From Nitzschia sp. DOCU1 (taxonomy: Eukaryota > Bacillariophyta > Bacillariophyceae > Bacillariales > Bacillariaceae): a stretch of 64,000 nucleotides of DNA. Positions 30,986 to 42,551 of the stretch are shown piece after piece (position 1 is the stretch's first letter; each line of letters begins with the position of its first letter). The position numbers and the translations under genes were made by a program. The notes beneath the pieces were generated by a model. That model made no database searches. It was not told where the DNA came from and worked only from the letters and a program-made list of their open reading frames with translations. Where the stretch lies: positions 806,001 to 870,000 of the forward strand of contig OX596000.1 in assembly GCA_951394045.1 (NCBI GenBank). The letters run 5' to 3'.

Positions 30986-31641
30986 TCAGCCGATCATGGA
31001 AGCGAAAATGGATAGCGCTGTTAGAAGCGCAAAACCAATAAGTCTGGTTTTACCGAGCAGCGCCAAACTCCCAACAATTGGATTCCGAACAATGGAGGTT
31101 AATTCAACATCAAACTCTAAATCACTATTTGGAGGAATCTTTCCATTTCCGGCGCCCTTGTCGCCGTAAGCCAGCTGCAAATCATAAGTTGAGCAAATTA
31201 GTTGATGATCGCTTGGCAAGAGAGACGTCGCCACCAATTCGTATAACGCACCTCTGGTGGAACGCGGAGTATCCGCTTGCCTCCTTCCTTCATACCCCTC
31301 ACTCCTTCATCGAAGCCGGGCATAACGTTGCCGCCTCCAAGCTTGAAAGTCAACCCGTCATTGGTACCAAACTCCTGTCCGTTCTTCCAAAGGTAGCCCT
31401 TGTAGGCCACGGTCAAAACGTCGCCTTCTTTCACAACATCACCGTTTCCGATTTCTTTATCTTTCCATGCGAGTTTTGAACCTGCTTTGTAGCTTTCAAA
31501 CGGGTCGTCGGCGCCGACGGCATCTGCGGTCGAGAACAAGGCGAAATATCGTGATGACGGTCTTAGACTCGTAGCAACCTGAAAACCCGCACAAAGCAAG
31601 GGAGCCAGAAGGATCTGAACTGTAACAACCGCCAGCTTCAT
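30986..31641 (-). CDS. Plastid-type FKBP peptidyl-prolyl isomerase with C-terminal membrane anchor
   Basis: Exons 31641-31252 and 31174-30986 (77 bp intron) give 192 residues. The FKBP domain is split by the intron at GGKRILRVPPE|LAYGDKGAGN; other marks are DVLTVAYKGYL and VMPGFDEGVRGMKEG. The N-terminus is a signal peptide ending LLCAG|FQVATS, an ASAFAP-like cleavage site with Phe at +1, followed by a Ser/Arg-rich transit-like segment. This predicts import into the complex plastid. The C-terminus has a hydrophobic anchor (LIGFALLTALSIFASMIG), unusual for soluble FKBPs. An in-frame upstream extension to 31872 is less likely. The role is protein folding or complex assembly in the plastid (inference). 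Confidence 0.9.
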
Positions 31642-32117
31642 TGTTGGAAATATTGGTCGTAGTTGTCTTGAGAGTTTAACTTCCTTGGAAACTGACAAGG
31701 TCTGAAATTGGGAAAATCCAGCAACTTGCTGCCGAGTTTCAAATGACAGCCAACAACACGTATCTTTCGTATCATCTTCAACAACGAAGCAAAATTGAAT
31801 CCAAGTGGTCGTTGAAAATACGGGACTCATTCGGATCGGGACTAAGCTACCGAGAGCGCGCCTTTTGTACAAATGATACCTCGATAATGAATCTGGCTTG
31901 GATCTAAAGCTTTTACAATGCTTCAGGTCCTTTGGCTTTCTTCAGGCTCATCTCAACTTGAGATAGTGTTGGTATATTTGGTTAAAATGAAACATGGAGC
32001 GACTTTGAGGAAAAGCACGAAAGGAGAAGTGATTCTAACGGTCGAATTTCGAGTCTCCTATTTTAAACATTGGAGCTGTAGAATTTCGACCCGATGAGAT
32101 CAACTTGGATTTTCCTA
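31642..32117. other. Intergenic
   Basis: 475 bp between two minus-strand genes, holding the FKBP promoter and the 3' end of the next gene. Nothing else supported. Confidence 0.35.
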
Positions 32118-33005
32118 TCACAGCGTGGGTCGACGCCAATTCACACTAGAGTTTGCCTGAACTCCACCAAAGTGCCCATTGGTGGAACCTGTGAGTCCGG
32201 AGAACTTGAATTCTGACGAGGCCTTGCTGGTCAAGCCGCTGACAAGAAATTGGGCATACTCCAGGTCTTCTGCGTCCCCCACGCAAGCTTTTCTAACTAG
32301 AATGGAGCCACACCCTAGAGACTTGTAGGATTTTCCTTTCGTGACCTCTGCCCCATCTGCTTGCATGGGTTCTACTGCGGCGATCCACAACGCACTGGTG
32401 GGAATGGATTCGACGACGGCGGCCATGTCGTCCTCTCCCGTCTCGACCAGAAAAACGTTGGCACGACCATGGGTTCGCTCTAGGACAAGTTCGACTTCCT
32501 TTTGCGATGCAACTTTCCAAATGATTTCGCCCTCAGCCCATTGTTCTTTGTCCAAACTTTCAGCCGATGTTACCACAGCTGAGGCACCAGCCGATAGAGC
32601 CGATGCCGCATGTTCGGCTGATCCATGGTAGATCACAGGGCACGGACCGGGGAAATTTCCTCTTGCCGATTCTTGTTCTGATGCAAATTCTTTGATTGAT
32701 TCAATATCCTGACACCAAATTGCAGAAACCTTGCATTTTCGGAGCTGCATGGAAAGAATCGAAAGTTCGGTCGCGGTGAGCCCGCTTCCAGCATAATCCA
32801 CGCCGACAGTAAGGACTTTGCTCGGCTTCTTCAACGTTGAATGAATTGAGGTAGCACTTCCATCAACGACGGCTGTGGACATGTTCAAACGGAAGCCTCG
32901 TGATTTTCCTTGGGCGATATGAAATGAATTGCCAGGTCCCAGCAACAGGAAAGCAATGAAGAATACCACCATAATGAGACGGGAAGGCACTGACATCGGC
33001 TGCAT
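32118..33005 (-). CDS. Probable plastid-targeted protein of unknown function
   Basis: 295 residues from the ATG at 33005 (MQPMSVPSRLIM). A strong signal peptide ends GPGNSFHIAQ, with an ASAF-like Ser-Phe cleavage site and a basic Ser/Arg-rich transit region, so plastid import is likely. The mature part alternates strands and helices (VLTVGVDYAGSGLTATELSI, GPCPVIYHGSAEHAASALSA, ANVFLVETGEDDMAAVV), which could be an α/β barrel, but I see no catalytic motif. An upstream in-frame extension to 33068 lacks the signal at its very start and is less likely. Function unknown. Confidence 0.75.
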   Translation of the reverse strand: MQPMSVPSRLIMVVFFIAFLLLGPGNSFHIAQGKSRGFRLNMSTAVVDGSATSIHSTLKKPSKVLTVGVDYAGSGLTATELSILSMQLRKCKVSAIWCQDIESIKEFASEQESARGNFPGPCPVIYHGSAEHAASALSAGASAVVTSAESLDKEQWAEGEIIWKVASQKEVELVLERTHGRANVFLVETGEDDMAAVVESIPTSALWIAAVEPMQADGAEVTKGKSYKSLGCGSILVRKACVGDAEDLEYAQFLVSGLTSKASSEFKFSGLTGSTNGHFGGVQANSSVNWRRPTL

Positions 33006-33330
33006 GATTGTCAACTCTTCTGTAGCCGAAACGAGATGTGACAATGTGTATGGAACAGGGTCAACCACCTATCGATGTCAGTATCCTAGGAAGTGGGTAC
33101 GTTGATTTCTTTTTCTTTCCGTCGTTTTCGATTGTGGTTGTCTCGTACATTTTTGTTCTTCAAAATGATGGTGGGGAACGCTCGAAAAGTCCCGCCACGC
33201 ACGCTCCCGTACGTACGTTCACGAAAGCGCGCACGCGAACACACCATCCGACAAATCCGAATGACGACTTCGGGAATCACGAGGAAAGTTTCCTAAAGGG
33301 GGGAATTGTAATTGGGGTCTCTAGATACCG
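33006..33330. other. Promoter side of the plastid protein gene
   Basis: 325 bp, no supported ORF; ends at the first copy of the 596 bp repeat. Confidence 0.3.
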
Positions 33331-33926
33331 GTCCGTGGCTCCCCTGGGGAGACCATGAAAATCAATGGCGCGGTGGGGTAGGGGCCCTGCCGGCGCCCCA
33401 AGGGTACGAAGTGAAGAACCGAATATAAGAAAATGTCGCGATGAGGAGTTGGCCGTTATATTAGTTAGAAATTACGGGTGAATCATGCGCGCTTTTTACG
33501 AAAAATACTGAAAATCGCCCGAACACCCCCTGAATCGGGTTTTGATGGTTTTTCTCATGTTGTGGAATCAAAGCAAACAATGACCTTGGAGACATCTCTC
33601 CGGCTCATTCAAAGGCACTCAATGAATGGATGACTTTACCGGTTGTGAAGGACTCATCCAGAATTTGCCTTCCAAGAAAGCGGCCTTGTCGGACGTTTTT
33701 TGTTCCAAACCGCCATTGTCGTGCCCGTGGGAATGGGCGCGTCAATGGCGCGGGTTTGGAACCAAAAAGGTGCGGCAAGGCCCGCTTTCTTGGAAGAAAG
33801 CAAGTTCGTTCACGAAAAACTATGACAAAGATACTTTTCATGTTAAGGGGTGTAACTACTTTATAAGTGTTTACAACACTCAACACATTACCCCTACCCT
33901 TCTGTCTACCACGCTACTTGATAATG
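33331..33926. repeat. ~596 bp direct repeat, copy 1, with internal fold-back
   Basis: Begins GTCCGTGGCTCCCCTGGGGA and is repeated almost exactly from 33927. It contains an imperfect inverted repeat: left arm 33669-33718 (CTTCCAAGAAAGCGGCCTTG…) and right arm 33743-33796 (…CAAGGCCCGCTTTCTTGGAAG), about 50 bp arms with a few mismatches and a ~24 bp loop. ORFs inside lack family resemblance and are produced by the fold-back. Confidence 0.75.
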
Positions 33927-34522
33927 GTCCGTGGCTCTCCCTGGGGAGACCATGAAAATCAATGGCGCGGTGGGGTAGGGGCCCTGCCGGCGCCCCAAGG
34001 GTACGAAGTGAAGAACCGAATATAAGAAAATGTCGCGATGAGGAGTTGGCCGTTATATTAGTTAGAAATTACGGGTGAATCATGCGCGCTTTTTTCGAAA
34101 AATACTGAAAATCATCCGAACACCCCCCAAATCGGTTTTGATGGTTTTTCTCACGTTGTGGAATGAATCAAAGCAAACAATGACCTTGGAGACATCTCTC
34201 CTGCTCATTCAAAGGCATTCAATGAATGGATGATTTTACCGGTTGTGAAGGACTCATCCAGAATTTGCCTTCCAAGAAAGCGGCCTTGTCGGACGTTTTT
34301 TGTTCCAAACCGCCATTGTCGTGCCCGTGCGAATGGGCGCGTCAATGGCGCGGGTTTGGAACCAAAAAGGTGCGGCAAGGCCCGCTTTCTTGGAAGAAAG
34401 CAAGTTCGTTACACGAAAAACTATGACAGAGATACGTTTAATTTTAAGGGGTGTCACGACGTTTTAGGTGTTTACAACACTCAACACAGTACCCCTACCC
34501 TTCTGCCTACCACGCTACTTGA
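33927..34522. repeat. ~596 bp direct repeat, copy 2
   Basis: Second copy, with small indels and substitutions relative to copy 1 (the offset grows from 596 to 600). Its inverted-repeat arms are at 34269-34318 and 34343-34396. Both copies end with CCCCTACCCTTCTG(T/C)CTACC ACGCTACTTGA. No coding capacity supported. Confidence 0.75.
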
Positions 34523-34713
34523 AAGATCGCATGATGACGCCAAAAGCGCTTTCTTGTCGTTTTTTCGATGACGGAAAGCATTTTGTTCACAACACCAAAC
34601 TTCCGCATTCATCGAGGGAAGTGCCATCGTTGGATGATCCGAAGCCATTGCTGCTTTAGGTTTATCCTCCATTATAAGAATTCGTTTGCTGAAATTATAA
34701 TATTGGCAAGAGC

Positions 34714-37149
34714 ATGCTGGCGGTAAACTCCCTCCGACGTTCGTCGTCAAGGCTGGTAGGACGAGCAATCTGCAGCCGCTTAGGTGGGGGCGTCATTCCG
34801 GCACCAAGAACGACACAGCTTTCGACGGCTAAGATTGCTGATTCTGAATTGTTTTCCGGGGTTTTGTTGGGCCGGCACTTGACCCGTGGATTCGCAACAT
34901 CTGCGGCTGTGCATCCCTTGGATCCTCTGTCGGCGGAAGAAATTGCCGAGGCGTCTGCTGCTGTTCGATCCTACTTGGGTTGGACGCCTGACAATACCGT
35001 CAAGCACCTCCGCTTTGTGGCTGTATCACTAAAGGAGCCCCCAAAGAAAGATTATATCAGTGGTGTCGTGGTGCCACGACACGCCGAGATCGTGGCATTG
35101 AACCCTACTACTGGCATTGCCGCCGAATACGAGGTCAACCTGGAGACATCCAAGGTGGTCTCGGCGCAGGAGTTACCAAAAGGCGTCCAGCCCTTGTTGA
35201 CTCCTGAAGACTGTGATCTTGCCGAGGCGATTGTCAAATCCTCGCACGACGTCGCTAGCTTACTCGCCGAGCGATACGGTATCACAGACATGGTTAGAGT
35301 GGCCTGTGATCCCTGGTCGATCAATGTTGCGTCGAACGCAGAAGTAGAATTGGCGGCTTGGCGAGAGGATATACCCGGTCGCATCGTACAAACTTTTCTG
35401 TATCATCGTGCCTATGGAGATGGATTCGAAGACAACCACTATGCGCATCCCATTGACATTGTACCTGTTGTCGACCTGAATGCACGGGAAGTGGTTGCTA
35501 TCAGTGGGGTCGAACGTCCCCCGCCGAAAATACCAACCGCATCTGTACAATATCATCGAAACCTATTATCTACAAATTCATATCTCCAGACCAAGTGGCG
35601 AGAAGATACATTGGCCGCCTTGGACGTCATTCAGCCGGATGGACCTAGTTTCAAGGTCGATGGCAACAAGGTAGAATGGCAAAAATGGACATTCCGTGTT
35701 GGATTCAACTACCGGGAGGGGCTTGTACTTCATGATGTTACATATGATGGCAGGCCAGTAATGTCACGTGCGAGTTTAGTGGAGATGGCAGTGCCGTACG
35801 CGGACCCCCATCCTCCCTACCAGCGAAAGTGTATGTATACCTGCGACACTCTCTTTAGTCCCATGGTGTCCTATGATGCCACTAACACGATCTTGTCCAC
35901 CCCCCTCCCGTTTCAGGTGCATTTGATGTGGGTGACTACGGTCTTGGATTTTGTGCTAATGAGCTTACACTTGGTTGCGATTGCCTTGGCCACATCCACT
36001 ATTTCGATGCCATTTTGAGTGATTCCCAGGGCCACCCCGTCAAGAAGAAGAACGTTGTTTGCATGCACGAGGAAGATACTGGTCTTTTATGGAAACATGT
36101 TGAATATCGTAATGGACACAACGAATCTCGACGCAGTCGTGAATTGATCATCAGCTCAATCGCCACTGTCGTGAACTAGTAAGTGAAAATGCTGAGAAAT
36201 GTTGGTCGCATTTGTCAGTGCCACTGTGGCTTGCCTTTCTCACTTTGAATTCAGCGAGTATTTATTTTATTGGCACCTGAGACAAGATGGTTGTATTGAT
36301 TTCAAAATCAAATTATCTGGAGAACTATCGACTAATCCTTTGTCGGAAGGCGAAGAGACCCCTACTCATGGAGTTATGGTTGCGCCAGGGGTAAATGCTC
36401 AAATCCACCAACACATGTTCTGCGCCCGATTGGACATGGCCGTCGATTCACATCTCAATACAGTGAGTGAAATCGACGTAGTCACCGAGCCTCTCGGGCC
36501 AGAAAATCCTTATGGGAACTGTTTCAATGTGAAGGAGACCGTGTTGGAGAACGAACTAGATGCACAGCGTGTCTGTGACACCACCAAGGCCCGATGTTGG
36601 AAGATTTCAAACGCCGAAGGAAAATTAAATGGTCAAACCGGAAAACCAGTAGCATACAAACTATTTCCGTTCACCCAAGGGCCTGCGCATCCGACATTGC
36701 TGACCGACCCGTCCTGTGCTGTGTCGAAAAAAGGATATTTCGCAACTAAGAATCTCTTTGTTACCAAACACGATGACAAAGAACGTTATCCGTCAGGAGA
36801 GTACACCGTTCAGGGTAGTGGTGCCAATGGCATTCCTGACTGGACGGCGGCAAATCGAAATATCAAAGGAGAAGACGTTGTTTTGTGGCATGCCTTTGGA
36901 GTGGTTCACGTTCCACGCCCAGAGGACTTTCCCGTCATGCCGTGAGTAATTTGTCGTTTTGAAGATGTGTTCAATTAATTGTTCAACTGGTCTAACACCG
37001 ATGGCTTTTCCTCTTCGACTCCACGCAGGTGCGAGATAACTGGGTTTACTTTAAAACCAGATGGTTTCTTTGAAGGCAATCCAGCTATTGATCTTCCACC
37101 GGATTCTAACAAAGCCAGCAAACTGGCGAGCGGATGCTGCTCGAAGTAG
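34714..37149 (+). CDS. Copper/TPQ-dependent primary amine oxidase, four exons
   Basis: Oxidises primary amines to aldehyde, H2O2 and ammonia. Exons 34714-35830, 35917-36178, 36255-36941 and 37029-37149 (introns 86, 76 and 87 bp) give 728 residues. The cofactor motif T-x-x-N-Y-E reads ATVVN|YEY; the Tyr that becomes topaquinone is encoded by a codon split by intron 2 (TA^C). Copper ligands: the HxH pair in AQIHQHMFCARLD and the His in VVHVPRPEDFPVMP. CAFDVGDYGLG and GCDCLGHIHYFD are family blocks. The N-terminus is Arg/Ser-rich, mitochondrial-like. An internal SKL lies 10 residues from the end but is not terminal. Spermidine, methylamine or similar amines are possible substrates. Confidence 0.95.
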
Positions 37150-37241
37150 AGTGGACTTAATGATTGTCAATCCATCATAGGCTTCGAATTCCGCTGCCAG
37201 ATGATTTTTGAATGTGTAGCAATTTTGTCTGTACAATCATT

Positions 37242-38351
37242 CTATGCCTGTACTTTTGACATCTTTGACATCGAGACTTCATAACCTCTCGACAAGACGT
37301 CCGTCAGTTTCTTATAGAGGACTACACCCACGGTAGCAGCTGTTCCTAGTTTGCCGCCCCATCCGCCCAGTAGAACTCCTGCTAGCAACAGTTGGCTTAT
37401 TCCTCCAATCAAAGAAGCTCCCACCAGTCCTCCGTACGTCTCGATTCGAACTGGCGATGACATGGCGAGGACAGATCCACAAAATGCGGGACCAGCGATG
37501 GTTACGGGAAACAAAGACATGATCAGCCCTGTCGCACTTACAGCGGCAACAGACGTCGAAAGTCGTGTTGAAACGCCGGTCACCGATTCTGGCACTCCAG
37601 TTTTCTTTGCGTAGCTCGCAAAAATTTCCTTGAATGCGCTCATTAGCAATGCTCCCACGACGGTGAAAATACAGGTAGGAAGAAGTTCCGATAGTATTTT
37701 CCCGGCAGGAGGATAAGATCCGACCAACTTTGCGCCAGGCAGCGACAAAAAGAGAGAGGACACCAAGAACTGCAAAGTACAAGCAAGCTGAGCAATAAAG
37801 CCGAGCCTACCTCCTACTCCCACGAGCCATTTTTTCCTGTCAAAAAGCGTCATTGTCACAGCACAGACTGCCCCCAAAACAACTGAAGCGAAGACACCAG
37901 GAATGACTGCGTGGCGCGCCATACCAGCAAAAGAGCCACATAATGCGGCGAGCGCCATCTTTTCGGGCAACAGCATCGCTGCAACCATCCCCAGCGCGCT
38001 CGCCGCCTTGATAGGCCCCAACGAGACAAAATTGTTTAGCGCGAATGTCAAAACAGACCCAGAGAACACTGAAGCTGCTAGTTGCATTTCCTGGTTACAA
38101 ATGAGTTTCGTAAAGTTCCTTCGTTTGGTTTCAGGGACTGCATCGACGGTTGTGACGGGTTGAGCAGAAACTGCAGGAACGCCGGCGTCAGCCAAAGATG
38201 ATTCGGCTTTCGTGTCATAAAGAATCGTAGGACTTCTCCCCCCGATGACATTGAGGAAGCTGAGAGTCGCTACAGGATGTCGAAGCGCGAAAGCCGAGGC
38301 TGCCAAAGGACCAGCAATGTGCAACCAACATAAAATAGTAGATAATCTCAT
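37242..38351 (-). CDS. Plastid-targeted multi-span membrane protein, unknown
   Basis: 369 residues from the ATG at 38351. The N-terminus MRLSTILCWLHIAGPLAASA|FALRHP is a near-canonical diatom ASAFAP bipartite plastid signal. After a hydrophilic stretch there are about 8-9 hydrophobic helices rich in Gly/Ala/Ser (for example FAGMARHAVIPGVFASVVLG, GGLVGASLIGGISQLLLAG). This suggests a transporter or channel of the plastid envelope or thylakoid. I cannot name the family. The longer frame to 38477 would hide the signal and is rejected. It is tail-to-tail with the amine oxidase, with about 90 bp between them. Confidence 0.8.
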   Translation of the reverse strand: MRLSTILCWLHIAGPLAASAFALRHPVATLSFLNVIGGRSPTILYDTKAESSLADAGVPAVSAQPVTTVDAVPETKRRNFTKLICNQEMQLAASVFSGSVLTFALNNFVSLGPIKAASALGMVAAMLLPEKMALAALCGSFAGMARHAVIPGVFASVVLGAVCAVTMTLFDRKKWLVGVGGRLGFIAQLACTLQFLVSSLFLSLPGAKLVGSYPPAGKILSELLPTCIFTVVGALLMSAFKEIFASYAKKTGVPESVTGVSTRLSTSVAAVSATGLIMSLFPVTIAGPAFCGSVLAMSSPVRIETYGGLVGASLIGGISQLLLAGVLLGGWGGKLGTAATVGVVLYKKLTDVLSRGYEVSMSKMSKVQA

Positions 38352-39263
38352 AGTTGATTGAAGGCAACAGACTATCAGCAGCAAATGGAAATTCAATGAC
38401 TCTGTACCCGTGTTCGAAGGAGCAGGAGCATTGGTGTGAAAGTGGTTCCTTCGAAGAGAAAATGAAGTTGAAGACAAATGCCAGCAAGCTGCCGGGAGAG
38501 TGGAGGGAAAAATGAGAGCAGATGCATCTTTTTTGCGAGAACAAAAAATGGTGGCGTCAGCTTTCGCGACACGTCATTCAACGTTGTGCCGGCGCGCGGC
38601 GGCAGAGTCTCCCAACGAGCGAGCCTTTCCGGCCACTCGAAATCGACCATGGGGCGGGTTGGTCGAGGGAAGAACACTTCATACAAACGACCTGTGTACT
38701 AACTATCGGTAGAATTCCTCCTTCAATTTTCACACTTGTGAAATCCCGAGCCCGTTCTGGTGTATATCTGAATTATTTGTACTGTCAGAGACTTTTCCTA
38801 TTTGAAAAAAGGGAAGATGAGGCGTTTCAAGACGGGCATTCGACACCGAGGGGATCACGAGACTTTCCAACCGCCACAGAGAGTACTTCACAGGACGCAC
38901 ACGTCCCCTCTTTCCTATCGTGAATTGAGCCTCTTGTGAAGCTTTTAGTGTCATGTGCAATGCGTCACTCTCTGAAGCGGAGTGCCATTTACTCCGATAC
39001 GTTGCCACAAGTAATATCAACCTCATACTTTGCGGTTCATACGTAAAGTTACTTCCGGGGACCCTTAGATTGTATCATCGAATCTGCCGTTGGAAAATCT
39101 AATAGGTTGCTGAATTCAGAGCCACAAACACAGAAGGCGTTGATTCGGCCTAGTAGAGTTTACAATGATGGCGGCGAACACCCGTTTGGATTCTACCACC
39201 CTTGTATACTGTAGGCACGACAACACGGTAGGATTTGAATATCAACCCTTCTTCTGAATGATG
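38352..39263. other. Intergenic
   Basis: About 910 bp between the plastid membrane protein start and the RRP4 stop. Several short ORFs on both strands are not protein-like. The promoter of the membrane protein is probably here. Nothing else supported. Confidence 0.35.
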
Positions 39264-40160
39264 TTAGTTGTCGTTGCCTTGTCGACAGGATTCGGTGAGT
39301 TGAAGAACTTTTTCAGGTTGTAGCATTTCAAAAGGTTTCATTCCAAGCTCTATGGATTTCTGATATATGCTTTCTGAAAGTTCCGGGGTGACCATCGAAT
39401 GAACCAAGCGCAAACATTCAATGGCATTTCTCAATCGTGCTATAGACTGACGTTGATCGGGCAAAGTTGGTGTCGTAGCATGCTGGCGACGATGTTCTTC
39501 TTGAATTTCCGCCAAATCCTTCGCATCGTCGCCTCCAGATGTTTCCAAGGCCCGTTGAATCCAAATGAGTCCATTGGTTCCCCATAGAACGTCCAGAGTA
39601 TTGTTGATTAAGGTCAATGCGTGATTTTTCCGGCGGGCAATCAGAGCAGGGGGAACTCGAATGAGGCACCCATTTTCTAATTTCGAGTACCTAAAAGACC
39701 GCGTATGTAGCATCAATGATCCATCGGACGGTTGCACTTTGTGAACTTCCGCACTTATCAAATCTCCTTCTTGTAGAAAAAGCCTCATGTCTCTCTGATC
39801 TTGTGCCGTCCGTACCCGCTGTGCTCCTCCTGGTAAGTGAACTCCACTCAGAGGCAATTGCGCGTCTCGTTGATTCGGGACGAGCTGCACAGTCCAACGG
39901 GAATTTTGAACCGAGGCGACCCTTCCGACAACCAAATCTCCTACATGTCCTTGATACAAGAGTTCGCAAAAGGGGACAACTGTAATAAGCTTGTTGACCC
40001 GCTGGACGGTACCACACACGCTGGCAATCAACCGATCTTCGTCTTGGATTCGTTCCACATAGGTCCCATGCCCGCGCAAGAAAGACTGCTCTTCCGTGCT
40101 GTCACTATTGGAAGCGGCAATTATCTGACCGGGGATCACCAAATGTTGAGTTGCCGCCAT
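39264..40160 (-). CDS. RRP4: Exosome complex RNA-binding subunit RRP4 (EXOSC2)
   Basis: 298 residues, single exon. Family layout: N-terminal LVIPGQIIA with the conserved FLRGHGTYVE; an S1 domain (GTVQRVNKLITVVP … GHVGDLVVGRVASVQ … WTVQL); then a KH-like domain after SFRYSKLENGCLIRVPPALI with NHALTLINNTLDVLWGTNGL IW. RRP4 caps the 3'-5' RNA-degrading exosome core and guides substrates in nucleus and cytoplasm. Length is normal. Confidence 0.93.
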   Translation of the reverse strand: MAATQHLVIPGQIIAASNSDSTEEQSFLRGHGTYVERIQDEDRLIASVCGTVQRVNKLITVVPFCELLYQGHVGDLVVGRVASVQNSRWTVQLVPNQRDAQLPLSGVHLPGGAQRVRTAQDQRDMRLFLQEGDLISAEVHKVQPSDGSLMLHTRSFRYSKLENGCLIRVPPALIARRKNHALTLINNTLDVLWGTNGLIWIQRALETSGGDDAKDLAEIQEEHRRQHATTPTLPDQRQSIARLRNAIECLRLVHSMVTPELSESIYQKSIELGMKPFEMLQPEKVLQLTESCRQGNDN

Positions 40161-40642
40161 GGTACTTGTCTGGATAATGGTTGGTAATAGAGAGAAAATA
40201 GTGTCTCTTTTCTTCCACTTGACAATGCTTTTGTCTATTGTCTACTATGATAGCAGATCATCGGTTGCTTTTTTTCGTTGGCGGTGGGAGCTCATCGCCA
40301 CCATCGTCAAATGGCGCGTTATTCCTTGGACTTGGTACGTTCTGGAAACCCATTCTGTACGACATAAGGATTTGAAAGTTTCATGCCGACATTAAAAACC
40401 ATATTTCCTAATGAGTCCTACAATCGAAGAAGTCATTTTCATGCATGTTGTTGAGACGGCGCGCGAGCATCCGACAATGAAAAGCCCTGAGAAGGAGCGC
40501 AAAACGACGAAGTACTACAACTAGAGGGCGAAGCCACCGTTCCTGTATAGTAATAGAGTTAAGTAGTAGCCGTTATTGAGAAACCAGTCGCTCTATATGG
40601 TGAAGGTGGCAAGGATCCAGCACAGCAGAGGTTCTGGGTATT
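40161..40642. other. Intergenic
   Basis: 480 bp between the RRP4 start and the helicase stop. No supported ORF or repeat. Confidence 0.35.
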
Positions 40643-42551
40643 TTAGAATCTTCCTCGCCCTCGACCTCCTCCTCGTCCGCCACCACGACCGTATCCTCCC
40701 CCTCGACCACCACCGCCACGTCCGTATCCACCACCGCCTCCCGACATGTAGCCTCGGCCGCCACCACCGCCATAGTAGCCTCGGCCGCCACCCCGGCCGC
40801 CTCTTCCTCCAAAGCGCGGGCGAGCCATGGCTTGCAGTTCCGCGGGGACTTCCTGATCAGCCTTGCTGAGAACTTCCACCAGCTGTGTCGCAGACTTCTT
40901 GTCCTTGGACGTAAAGAAGGTGTACGCCTTACCTTTTGCACCCTGCGATGAAGTTGCACCACATGTGTTAGTCGTACTTTAATCATAGAAACGATTTCCT
41001 TTTCATTCAGTACTCACAGCACGGCCAGTTCGGCCAATTCGATGAACGTAGTCCTCAACAGCGTTCACACCTAACGGCATATCAAAGTTCACTACGACGC
41101 CGACATCCTTGACATCCAATCCACGGGCGGCCACATCGGTCGCAATCAACATTCGCAACGCCCCACTCTTGAAAGCCTGCATCACACGAGTGCGCTCCCA
41201 TTGCGGGCGATCGCCGTGAAGCGAGTCGACAGCGAAACCATCATCCCACAATCGGTTTGCCAAATCGTGACAACTGATTTTCTTGGCAACAAAGACAATA
41301 ATTTTGTCGTGTGCTTTACCACCACCAGCCACTTTGGGATCCGTTTTGTCTTCAGCCTTGCCGACAAGCTCTCGAAGAATCTCTGACAATTTATCCATCT
41401 TGTCGTCTTCATTGCACATAACAATCGTTTGCTCGATATCCTTGTTAGCAACCAACGCATCAACTTCGCCGACATTGATTTGAACAGGATTCTTCAGGAA
41501 ATCAAAAGCCAGGCGTTGGATCTCTTTGGGCCATGTGGCAGAAAACAAAAGAGTCTGTCGTTCTTTGGGAATTTTCTCAATGATAGATCGAATTTGAGGT
41601 TCGAAGCCCTAGTTGGTGAGGAATTTGGATTTCAAAGTGAGAAACATAACATCAAAACTCATTCAGATGAAACAATTTTTGTTCAGTTACCATATCAAGC
41701 ATCCTGTCAGCTTCGTCCAACACAAGGTATTTGATCCCAGACAAGTCCACTTTCTTCATTTCTAGGAGATCATTCAGTCGGCCAGGCGTAGCAATTATGC
41801 ACTCGACACCACGTTCGATCGCTGAAATTTGTGGATACTTGGGAGAACCTCCATAACAACAGACGCTACGAATCCCCAGAGCACGGCCAAATTTCTGAGC
41901 CTCTTCCAAAATCTGCACGCTCAACTCACGGGTTGGGGCCAAGACCAACAAAACTGGCTGCACCCTCTGACCACGGACGGATTTAGATGCAGATTGGTCT
42001 TGATGGTGAAAAACTGGCATGAGAAAGCCACACGTCTTCCCAGACCCAGTCTTTGCGATGCAAATCAAATCCTGACCAGCAATGGCAAGTGGCCATGCCT
42101 GCGCCTGGATCGAGCTAGGTCTGGCAAATCCAGCGCGTTCAAATCCCGTCAAGATACGGGGAGAAAAGGGGGAATCTGAAAACTCGATGTATGGACTTGG
42201 AAACTGTATATTGTGATTCTCACCGTGGCCCTTCAGGGTTAACTGATGCTCAGTTCGCCACTCGTCGGGAGTCAGTCTCTTTTCATCTTTGGTTATTGCA
42301 ACATTTGCTTCGGCTACGTCCATGGAACGCGTACGCCTCCTTTTAGCAACCTGCTCCGTATCTTCATCGTTATCAAGGTCCTTGGAGTAGGTTCTCATAC
42401 GTTTGATTTCACCTTTGTGTTCATCTGTTATCAAGGTGTCGGCCTCGCGCTTTTTGTTCTTTTTGCGCTGCTTCAGTTCCTCGTAGGAAATACCCAAGTT
42501 CTCGGCCTCCTTCTTCATTTGGGCCTTCTTCGCTTTCTTGTCTTCACCCAT
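40643..42551 (-). CDS. DEAD-box ATP-dependent RNA helicase with RGG tail
   Basis: Exons 42551-41691, 41608-41018 and 40942-40643 (introns 82 and 75 bp) give 583 residues. Motifs in order: Q motif GFARPSSIQAQAWP, I AKTGSGKT, Ia APTREL, Ib TPGR, II DEAD, III SAT, V ATDVAARGLDV, VI HRIGRTGRA. The N-terminus is Lys-rich, with a KKNKKRE patch suited to nuclear/nucleolar import. The last ~60 residues are Gly/Arg/Tyr-rich (RGG box), as in DBP2/DDX5-like helicases. Likely roles are in rRNA processing, mRNA metabolism or RNP remodelling. The upstream frame opens to 42671, but the ATG at 42551 fits better. Confidence 0.93.

Noticed and set aside
31642..31872. Longer N-terminus for the FKBP gene
   Set aside because: It would bury the clear signal peptide starting at 31641.
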